From: Bacteroidota bacterium | GTDB taxonomy: Bacteria; Bacteroidota; Bacteroidia; Bacteroidales; B39-G9 | NCBI GenBank assembly: GCA_003648455.1 | Contig: QMPG01000243.1 | Span: 1 to 5,404, forward strand | DNA: 5,404 nucleotides | Direction of reading: 5' to 3' | Shown: piece by piece, positions 1 to 5,348 of the stretch | Numbering within the stretch: the stretch's first letter is position 1 | How the letters are laid out: every line of letters starts with the position of its first letter | Position numbers and translations under genes: made by a program | The notes under the pieces: model-generated | What the model was told of the DNA's origin: nothing | Seen by the model: only the letters and a program-made list of their open reading frames with translations | Database searches by the model: none

Positions 1-2
1 AA

Positions 3-146
3 TCGACAACCCGTGACTTTGATTTGCTCGTTTTTAATCATCTCGCTAATCACAACTGGTATGCGAACTACGCCACGCATCCCATTGCTCATGACGAGAT
101 GACGTGGCACGCCGGCCGTTACGCCTATTTGAAGCAAAAGTCTTGA
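3..146 (+). CDS. C-terminal fragment of an unidentified protein (5' end outside window)
   Basis: This frame is open from the left edge and ends at TGA 144-146, leaving 47 codons. The readable tail includes FDLLVFNHLANHNWYANYA, then THPIAHDEMTWHAGRYAYLK. It is rich in His, Trp, Tyr and Asn and looks like genuine folded protein rather than a random frame. The G+C content here (about 48-50%) is well above that of the operon downstream, so it probably belongs to the host or to a different acquired unit. I do not recognise the family. The Y-x-x-H-P-x-x-H pattern faintly recalls the ends of ferredoxin-fold stress-responsive (Dabb-like) proteins, but that is too weak to name it. The last 13 or so codons include one arm of a 14-nt inverted repeat shared with the right flank, so the original C terminus may have been altered by a recombination event. 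That last point is inference. Confidence 0.55.
   Translation, partial: STTRDFDLLVFNHLANHNWYANYATHPIAHDEMTWHAGRYAYLKQKS
108..121 (+). repeat. Left copy of a 14-nt perfect inverted repeat in the flanks
   Basis: CACGCCGGCCGTTA here is the exact reverse complement of 5335-5348. The arm is GC-rich and lies inside the end of the truncated upstream gene, about 185 nt before the methyltransferase start. It contains the self-complementary cores GCCGGC and CGGCCG, which makes a chance match somewhat easier. The match is seen directly; any role as a boundary of a mobile unit is inference. Confidence 0.5.
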
Positions 147-196
147 CTGTAATAAGTAATAGAAATTATTGAAAATAATTGGAGGAATTATAAAAA

Positions 197-280
197 ATGA
201 TAAAAGAAAAATATATACCCTTGTTGTTATCCTGCCAAATAAGAGGAGTAACAACAATTGATAATACGCATAAGTTATAG
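197..280 (+). CDS. Doubtful 27-residue leader ORF
   Basis: An ATG at 197 is preceded by GGAGG at 181-185, with an 11-nt gap, which is a better Shine-Dalgarno sequence than that of the methyltransferase. The ORF runs to TAG 278-280 and encodes MIKEKYIPLLLSCQIRGVTT followed by seven more residues. It has no recognisable domain. Codons 9-21 coincide with a 13-bp hairpin, so the sequence may be constrained as structure rather than as protein. It could be a regulatory leader peptide, a remnant of an earlier gene, or chance. I keep it only because of the ribosome-binding site. Confidence 0.18.
   Translation: MIKEKYIPLLLSCQIRGVTTIDNTHKL
221..257. repeat. Bulged hairpin upstream of the operon
   Basis: TTGTTGTTA (221-229) pairs with TAACAACAA (249-257), and TCCT (230-233) pairs with AGGA (244-247). 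This gives 13 base pairs with one extrahelical G at 248 and a 10-nt loop (234-243). No T-run follows, so it is not a typical Rho-independent terminator. It could act as a leader structure in the mRNA or as a folded DNA element. The pairing is seen directly; function is unknown. Confidence 0.5.
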
Positions 281-287
281 GTAATGC
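274..287 (+). repeat. Left copy of an imperfect inverted repeat hugging the operon
   Basis: GTTATAGGTAATGC matches the reverse complement of 5053-5066 (GTTGTGGGTAATGC) at 12 of 14 positions. It lies 18 nt before the methyltransferase start, and its partner begins one base after the last stop codon. The pair therefore brackets the three genes almost exactly. Weaker similarity continues outward for roughly another ten bases (ATACGC against ATATGC). From memory, motifs of this kind recur next to accessory genes in Bacteroidota; I could not verify that. Confidence 0.45.
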
Positions 288-305
288 AACAAAAAGAGAA
301 AAACA

Positions 306-1577
306 ATGCAAATAAACGAAAATATAAATATCAATTTTGACGCTATTCCAATCGAAGAGTTTTGGAATACAGGAGATGTCAAAGAAAATAAAATGCACAG
401 AATTCACGCATACCCTGCAAAATTCCCAGCATTTATTACAAGTAAAGCAATAGATTATGCTGAAAATTACAATCAAAATATAAATTGGATTGCGGATATG
501 TTTTGTGGTTGCGGAACTACAGCTTATGAAGCTACAAGAAACGGGAAAAACTTTTGGGGTAGTGATATCAATCCTGTTGCCACATTAATTGCAAAAACTA
601 AAAGTCAAGCTTATAAAGATTCTATTTTGCTTAAGTATTATGATATCATTTTAATAAACTACAATAAAATTAATATCAGCCAAAACGATTTGAAAGAAAT
701 AAATGAACGAATTTGGTATTGGTTTAAAGAAGAACAAACAGCAAACTTACTAAAACTTAAATTTTCAATTTATCAAAGTATTCCACTGAAAAGTAAATAT
801 TTGAACTTCTTCCTGACAGCATTTTCTAACATATTAAAACCCACTTCAATCTGGTTAACAAAATCAATTAAACCACAGATTGACCCGAATAAAAAACCTG
901 CTAATGTTCTAAACGCTTTTTCAAAGCAATTTGATATTATGAGAACGGCTAATTTAGAAAATGATATTCACAATAAACCACAAGTGAAAATTGAGAACAT
1001 TAATTTTTTAAATAAAAAAACAAGAAAGCCTTTTGTAGATTTAATCGTAACAAGTCCACCGTATGTTACTTCATATGAGTATGCAGATTTACATCAGCTT
1101 TCTACATTATGGTTAGATTTTGCTGATGATTATAAATCTCTACGAAAAGGATCTATTGGAAGTTTATATCATAATTCTAATTTTGTAAAGGATGCTAAAC
1201 AGTTAAATAAAACAGGTGAAGACATTGTATTTAGACTGTATAATCAGGATAAACGAAAAGCCAAGTCAACTGCAAAATATTTTGTCGATATGCAAAAAAC
1301 CATCAAGAAATCTTTCAAAATGCTGAATGAAAATGGTATTGCTCTTTTTGTTATAGGAAATACTGAATATAAAGGTATTAGAATTAATAATGCAAAACAT
1401 CTTGTAGAAAGTATGCTAAATATAGGGTATAGAGATATTGAAATTACAAAGCGTAAGATTTCAAATAAAATATTAACACCATACCGAGATAAAAACGGTA
1501 AATTTACAACTGATAAAAACAGTCGTAAAGTTTACGCAGAAGAATTTATTGTAATAGGAAAAAAGAAAAATGGATAA
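306..1577 (+). CDS. DNA amino-methyltransferase (N4-cytosine or N6-adenine), TSPPY type
   Basis: A 423-residue SAM-dependent DNA methyltransferase that likely methylates an exocyclic amino group of cytosine (N4) or adenine (N6). Motif X-like HAYPAKFP is at residues 35-42. The SAM-binding motif I, DMFCGCGTT, is at 64-72, followed by the motif II acidic strand GSDINP at 85-90. The catalytic motif IV, TSPPY, is at 249-253, followed by HQLSTLWL at 263-270. The order X, I, then IV, with about 180 residues between I and IV, is alpha-like and suggests that the target-recognition region lies within residues 100-240. SPPY rather than DPPY favours N4-cytosine, but this does not settle the base. All catalytic motifs look intact. 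ATG 306 is chosen because an in-frame TAA at 282-284 closes the frame upstream and no other ATG lies between. The 3' end overlaps the next gene by 8 nt. No partner nuclease is encoded in the window. The recognition sequence cannot be predicted. Confidence 0.9.
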   Translation: MQINENININFDAIPIEEFWNTGDVKENKMHRIHAYPAKFPAFITSKAIDYAENYNQNINWIADMFCGCGTTAYEATRNGKNFWGSDINPVATLIAKTKSQAYKDSILLKYYDIILINYNKINISQNDLKEINERIWYWFKEEQTANLLKLKFSIYQSIPLKSKYLNFFLTAFSNILKPTSIWLTKSIKPQIDPNKKPANVLNAFSKQFDIMRTANLENDIHNKPQVKIENINFLNKKTRKPFVDLIVTSPPYVTSYEYADLHQLSTLWLDFADDYKSLRKGSIGSLYHNSNFVKDAKQLNKTGEDIVFRLYNQDKRKAKSTAKYFVDMQKTIKKSFKMLNENGIALFVIGNTEYKGIRINNAKHLVESMLNIGYRDIEITKRKISNKILTPYRDKNGKFTTDKNSRKVYAEEFIVIGKKKNG

Positions 1578-3846
1578 AAAAACTTTTAAAATAAGACCTT
1601 ATGCTCGACTTCTAACAATGCTTGGTGAGCAGTTAATTAAGAATGAGCAAATTGCATTAACAGAATTAATAAAAAATTCTTATGATGCGGATGCAGACTG
1701 GGTAAAAGTAAGTTTCGAAAACTTTGGAAATAATTTTAAAATAAACGAAAATTCAAAAATTGTTATTCGAGACAACGGGACAGGAATGTCTCTTGAAACT
1801 ATTGAAAATAGTTGGATGAATCCAGCTACACCAAATAAATTTAAAGGTAAAGGAAAAACGTTTATTACAAAAAAAGGAAGAATTGTTCAAGGAGAAAAAG
1901 GGATAGGTCGTTTTGCAATTTTAAAATTGGGAAATAAAATACTTATTACAACTCACCCTGAACTCTCCAATAAAGAATATGAAATCAATTATGACTTATC
2001 CGCTTATGACGGGGATTTCTTGACAAAAAAAAATAATGAAACAGGTAAAATCGACAGAAACAAAATCTTTATTGATGATATTAATATAGTAGTAAACATA
2101 AATACACCTAATAAGATTCTTAATCAAGAGTTAGAGGTAGAACATAAAAAAGTAACTCAAAACAATCACGGAACTATTATTGAAATATCAGGACTAAAAG
2201 GCAAATGGTCTAGAAAAAAAATTGAAAATATCTATGAAGGTATTTCAAAACTTCAACCAATATTTAATAGAATTTTTCATCCCGAAAAAAGTGATGATGA
2301 ATTTACTGTTGGATTTTATATAAATAATGAAAGGGTTCCATTATCCGAAAATTACTTAGACAAATTATCCGGATTATTGGAAACAAAAGTAGTCTTTAAA
2401 ATTGAAGGAAAGTTTGATAACTCTAAAGATGCATTTATTTATAATGAAAACAACCAACCTAAATTGTTAGATATCAATAATTCTCAAATTAGAGGAATCA
2501 AATTATTTAAAGAACATTTCTGTATAAAAACATATGATAAAAAGAAAGAAAAAGAAATTTGCTCTGATAATTTTAGAAAACCGGAATGTGGAAATTTTAC
2601 TTTTAATTTTTACTTTTTTGATTTAAACAAAGATGCCCCTTTAAAATATCTACTTGATGAAGGTGACAAAAAAATTATAAAAGAACATAGAATATATTTG
2701 TATCGTGATGGTATAAGAGTTTATCCTTATGGCAATCCGGATGACGATTGGCTAAAACTTGATATGTTTAGAGGAACTATCTCTGCAGGACAATTTTTTA
2801 GTAATGATCAGGTGGTAGGTGTTATTAAAATTTCAAAAACAGAAAATCCTGAATTGAAAGATAAAACAAACAGAGAAGGTTTAATTGATGAAGGGAATGC
2901 CACACAGGATTTTATTTCTTTAATTCAATCATTTCTTTCATACTATCGACAAAAAAAGTTTAAACAATATTTAATAGATTATCAAAATAGCAAAAAAAAA
3001 CAGGATGTATTTAAAACTAAAAAAATAGAGAAACAATTTGATGATATAATAAAAAATCTTCAAAATAATAAAGCCGTTCGAAAAGCTGTTAATAATCTTT
3101 CAAAAACCTATAAACTTGAAAGAGATTATTTAGTAAAAAGAGCCAAGACAACCGAAGATTTGGCAAGTATTGGAATGTCAGTGGAGGTTGCTTCTCACGA
3201 TATGATGTCAATGCTTACAAAAGGGATTTTAGGTATTGATGATTTAATAAAAGACTTGATGAATAAATCTAAAACCACAGATGATGCTGTTGAAGAGCTG
3301 CACAAGTTGCGAGGGATATTTTCGTTTGTAGAATCGCAAATGAAAGATATTCAAGTAATGTTTAAATCAACAAAACAACGAAGAAGAAATATCAGGGTCG
3401 TAGATATCCTTGAAAAAGTTATCAGAATTTATAAGAATGTGTTAAACAGATATAAAATAAAAGTAGATACAAATAAAATTGGTTCTCCCTTAATTGCAAA
3501 ATGCACAGACGCTATTTTATTACAACTTTTTATTAATCTTTTCGATAATGCCATTTACTGGTTAGATACTGTAAACATTAAGAACAAATCAATTTTAATA
3601 ACTCTTGATGGAAATGAAGGAAAATTAATTTTTTCTGATAACGGACCAGGAGTAAATAAAGAAGATATCACATATATTTTTGAACCGTTTTATTCCGGCA
3701 AAGGAGAGGAAGGTAGAGGCCTTGGATTATATATAGCTCGTCAACTTCTTGAAAGAATTGATTATGCAATCTGGTTAGCTGATACCAATTCTGAAAAGGT
3801 ATTATCCGGAGCTAATTTTGTTGTAAGTTTTGTTAAAGAGGATTAA
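1570..3846 (+). CDS. Dual GHKL ATPase/histidine kinase-like sensor
   Basis: A 758-residue soluble protein with no signal peptide or membrane segment, so it should sense something in the cytoplasm. The N-terminal GHKL ATPase shows an N box (E32, N36, D39), DNGTGM at 68-73 and GEKGIGRF at 108-115. The Glu/Asn/Asp spacing matches Hsp90/GyrB/MutL/MORC-type enzymes that hydrolyse ATP. A middle region (about 240-440) carries RDGIRVYPYG at 379-388 and DKTNREGL at 431-438, as in transducer regions of this ATPase group. A Lys-rich, probably helical linker (455-530) leads to a dimerisation/phospho-acceptor-like helix with EVASHD at 539-544, making His543 the candidate phosphorylated residue. A second, histidine-kinase-type GHKL domain follows: N box N656 to N660-A661, DNGPG 690-694, FEPF 704-707, GRGLGL 715-720. 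Both nucleotide pockets look intact. The start overlaps the methyltransferase stop by 8 nt, implying translational coupling, and the receiver gene follows after 2 nt. It likely phosphorylates that protein. The ligand is unknown. Confidence 0.88.
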   Translation: MDKKTFKIRPYARLLTMLGEQLIKNEQIALTELIKNSYDADADWVKVSFENFGNNFKINENSKIVIRDNGTGMSLETIENSWMNPATPNKFKGKGKTFITKKGRIVQGEKGIGRFAILKLGNKILITTHPELSNKEYEINYDLSAYDGDFLTKKNNETGKIDRNKIFIDDINIVVNINTPNKILNQELEVEHKKVTQNNHGTIIEISGLKGKWSRKKIENIYEGISKLQPIFNRIFHPEKSDDEFTVGFYINNERVPLSENYLDKLSGLLETKVVFKIEGKFDNSKDAFIYNENNQPKLLDINNSQIRGIKLFKEHFCIKTYDKKKEKEICSDNFRKPECGNFTFNFYFFDLNKDAPLKYLLDEGDKKIIKEHRIYLYRDGIRVYPYGNPDDDWLKLDMFRGTISAGQFFSNDQVVGVIKISKTENPELKDKTNREGLIDEGNATQDFISLIQSFLSYYRQKKFKQYLIDYQNSKKKQDVFKTKKIEKQFDDIIKNLQNNKAVRKAVNNLSKTYKLERDYLVKRAKTTEDLASIGMSVEVASHDMMSMLTKGILGIDDLIKDLMNKSKTTDDAVEELHKLRGIFSFVESQMKDIQVMFKSTKQRRRNIRVVDILEKVIRIYKNVLNRYKIKVDTNKIGSPLIAKCTDAILLQLFINLFDNAIYWLDTVNIKNKSILITLDGNEGKLIFSDNGPGVNKEDITYIFEPFYSGKGEEGRGLGLYIARQLLERIDYAIWLADTNSEKVLSGANFVVSFVKED
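3835..3842 (+). promoter_or_regulatory. Ribosome-binding site of the receiver gene
   Basis: AAAGAGGA lies within the last codons of the kinase gene, 6 nt before ATG 3849. It is the strongest Shine-Dalgarno sequence in front of any of the three main genes. It supports ATG 3849 as the start, and the 2-nt gap after the kinase stop suggests termination-reinitiation or independent strong loading of the receiver protein. Confidence 0.6.
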
Positions 3847-3848
3847 TT

Positions 3849-5051
3849 ATGGATATAAAAGAATTATTTAAAGGAGTAGCAGTAGTTATTGATGATAAAA
3901 TTAATGATAAAGAAAGTGGTGATTTGATATTAAATATTATCGAAAAATTAGAAAAAGAGAATATTCCATTGCTCAAATATAATGATATTCCCGATGAAAA
4001 CATTATATCAGATTTTAATAATGTCAGTTTCATTTTACTAGATTGGGAACTTTTTGAAAAACCCGAAGGGATGTATTTTGACGAAAAACCTTTTATTGAT
4101 AATGTAATTAATTTTATTAAAATATTACAGCAAGTTACATTTGTTCCGATTTTTATTTTTAGCCATTTAGAGTCAGATACTATTATTACAAAATTAAGTG
4201 AAGAAGATTTATATAATGACCGTTCAAGCAATTATATATTTGTTAAAAAGAAAAGTGATTTGATATCTGATGAAGATGAGAATAAAGTGTTTACGGAAAT
4301 AGAAAATTGGTTAAAACAAACACCTTCAATTTATGTGCTTAAAGAATGGGAAAATCAATTAAATCAGGCAAAAAATAAACTGTTTTGGGATTTTTACAAC
4401 ATCAACCATAAATGGCCTTCCGTATTGCAAAAGACATTTACAGATGATGGTTCAGATGTAAATTATGAGCTTGGCAATTTCATATTCAAGAATATAATGG
4501 CAAGAACCGAACCAATTAAATTTGATGAAAAAATATTAAGCATTAGTGATGATGAATTATCAAAAGATGAATTGAGAAAAGTTCTTGAAGCCGAACGGTT
4601 TATTAGAAATGAGTCATTGCCGGACATACCACACACCGGAGATATTTTTAGATATAGTGTGAATGGTGAAAAAAATGATAGATATTATTTAAATATTCGT
4701 CCTGAATGTGATATTGCAAGAAAAAGAAATCCAGAACTATATTGCCTGAAAGGAAAAATTATCAATGAGGATGATATAAATCCAGAAGAACAAAAAGATA
4801 ATGAAATAAGGTTTGTTAATGGTGCTTTCATTGAAAAAGTAAATAAAATTTATTTGCCTTTTGTTATATTTGGAAAAATTATAGAATTTACATTAAATGA
4901 CATTAAAATACAGAAATGGAATAGTATAAAAGCAGATAGAATTGGTAGAATTTTACCACCTTACATAACAGCAATACAACAAAAATATTCGTTCTATTTG
5001 CAAAGACAAGGTTTACCGGCAATACCTGAAAAAGCAATAGTGAATAATTGA
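3849..5051 (+). CDS. Divergent response-regulator receiver protein with unknown C-terminal output region
   Basis: A 400-residue cytoplasmic protein, probably the phosphorylation partner of the adjacent kinase. Residues 8-160 fit a receiver fold. The strand AVVIDD places the acidic pair at D15-D16, FILLDW gives the candidate phospho-acceptor D65, PIFIFSH gives S105 at the usual Ser/Thr position, and IFVKKK supplies the conserved Lys (K133 or K134). The D65-to-S105 spacing of 40 is longer than in CheY-like proteins (about 30), pointing to an insertion after the third strand (residues 67-82). Residues 160-255 look helical and contain NHKWPSVL at 186-193. Residues 262-400 appear beta-rich, with GDIFRYS at 264-270, YYLNIRPECDIA at 279-290 and the Arg/Pro-rich end RIGRILPPYI at 364-373 and QRQGLPAIP at 385-393. 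I recognise no DNA-binding helix-turn-helix and no nuclease motif. The region may be an effector or a binding module; a PemK-like barrel is a weak guess. Receiver assignment fairly sure, output unknown. Confidence 0.8.
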   Translation: MDIKELFKGVAVVIDDKINDKESGDLILNIIEKLEKENIPLLKYNDIPDENIISDFNNVSFILLDWELFEKPEGMYFDEKPFIDNVINFIKILQQVTFVPIFIFSHLESDTIITKLSEEDLYNDRSSNYIFVKKKSDLISDEDENKVFTEIENWLKQTPSIYVLKEWENQLNQAKNKLFWDFYNINHKWPSVLQKTFTDDGSDVNYELGNFIFKNIMARTEPIKFDEKILSISDDELSKDELRKVLEAERFIRNESLPDIPHTGDIFRYSVNGEKNDRYYLNIRPECDIARKRNPELYCLKGKIINEDDINPEEQKDNEIRFVNGAFIEKVNKIYLPFVIFGKIIEFTLNDIKIQKWNSIKADRIGRILPPYITAIQQKYSFYLQRQGLPAIPEKAIVNN

Positions 5052-5052
5052 A

Positions 5053-5066
5053 GCATTACCCACAAC
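5053..5066 (-). repeat. Right copy of the operon-hugging inverted repeat
   Basis: GCATTACCCACAAC, read on the minus strand, matches 274-287 at 12 of 14 positions. It starts one base after the stop codon of the receiver gene (TGA 5049-5051), so the repeat tracks the ends of the coding block very closely. The sequence just outside it (CATATACACAATGGCGGGT) resembles intergenic motifs I remember from Bacteroidota accessory regions; this is recollection only. Confidence 0.45.
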
Positions 5067-5263
5067 ACAGCATATACACAATGGCGGGTAAATCGCAATA
5101 AATGAAATGATTATGGCTAATATACGAACACAGCAATAATGAATAAAAGTGCTAAGAACCTCGCACTACGCATAGCCCAACCGTTGAACAACAAATTTGA
5201 CTTGATTGAAAAATTGTTAAAGATAATGAATCTGATTTCAGAGGGAATAGGCGTAACACAGCA
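5064..5263 (+). repeat. Three direct copies of AACACAGCA
   Basis: The 9-mer occurs at 5064-5072, 5127-5135 and 5255-5263, with start-to-start spacings of 63 and 128 nt. The last copy runs into the left arm of the bulged hairpin at 5261. Three exact 9-mers in 200 nt exceed chance expectation for random DNA, but spacing is irregular and flanking similarity is weak. They may be degraded copies of one element. Confidence 0.35.
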
Positions 5264-5295
5264 CTCCACGCCCAAAAAGAATGGCGTGGCAGTGC
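5261..5295. repeat. Bulged hairpin in the right flank
   Basis: GCACTCCACGCC (5261-5272) pairs with GGCGTGG (5283-5289) and AGTGC (5291-5295). This gives 12 base pairs with one extrahelical C at 5290 and a 10-nt A-rich loop (5273-5282). Like the hairpin at 221-257, it has a single bulged base on the 3' arm and a 10-nt loop, although the sequences differ. The lack of a following T-run argues against an intrinsic terminator. Confidence 0.55.
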
Positions 5296-5302
5296 ACACC
5301 CA

Positions 5303-5337
5303 TTAATCAACATTCCGCTTCGCTCCATGTTGATTAA
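5303..5337. repeat. Perfect 11-bp hairpin in the right flank
   Basis: TTAATCAACAT (5303-5313) pairs perfectly with ATGTTGATTAA (5327-5337) around a 13-nt loop (5314-5326) containing CCGCTTCGCTCC. Bases 5313-5326 also complement 5371-5384 (GGAACGAAGCGAAA) at 12 of 14 positions, so two alternative folds are possible. The arms hold AATCAAC and GTTGATT, each one base off the integron core patterns RYYYAAC and GTTRRRY, but the element is far shorter than an attC site. No T-run follows. Confidence 0.55.
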
Positions 5338-5348
5338 CGGCCGGCGTG
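5335..5348 (-). repeat. Right copy of the 14-nt perfect inverted repeat in the flanks
   Basis: TAACGGCCGGCGTG is the exact reverse complement of 108-121. It overlaps the last three bases of the perfect hairpin at 5303-5337 and lies in the GC-rich part of the flank. The distance between the outer ends of the two arms is 5241 nt, enclosing the whole operon. Whether it marks the ends of a transposable or recombining unit is inference. Confidence 0.5.

Larger units (their letters stand above)
147..305 (+). promoter_or_regulatory. Leader/intergenic region before the operon
   Basis: This 159-nt AT-rich gap separates the upstream gene end from the methyltransferase and must hold the operon promoter if the operon is not read through from upstream. 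A TTGACT at 143-148 resembles a -35 box, but the bases at the proper spacing (TTATTG, 166-171) make a poor -10 box. TACCCTTG at 216-223 is one mismatch from the Bacteroidota -7 consensus TAnnTTTG but lacks a good -33 box. No promoter can be called firmly. The region also holds a bulged hairpin (221-257), a doubtful 27-codon ORF (197-280) and a boundary-like motif (274-287). The methyltransferase start is preceded only by a weak AGAG at 295-298. Confidence 0.35.

Noticed and set aside
3833..4231. 132-codon minus-strand ORF opposite the start of the receiver gene
   Set aside because: It is Ser/Leu/Ile-rich low-complexity sequence produced by the AT-rich receiver gene on the other strand, with no motif or context supporting it.
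5056..5091. Intrinsic terminator from TTACCC and GGGTAA
   Set aside because: Only six base pairs around a 24-nt loop and no T-run follows.
5139..5306. 55-codon plus-strand ORF beginning MNKSAKNLAL
   Set aside because: No Shine-Dalgarno sequence, its last third is the bulged hairpin, and it ends inside the next hairpin. The middle looks mildly helical, but this is not enough to call a gene.
5303..5337. Integron attC site
   Set aside because: The AATCAAC and GTTGATT arms are each one base off the core patterns, but only 35 nt separate the outer ends, there are no L boxes and the stem has no extrahelical base. The hairpin at 221-257 has GTT on the left and AAC on the right, opposite to attC polarity.
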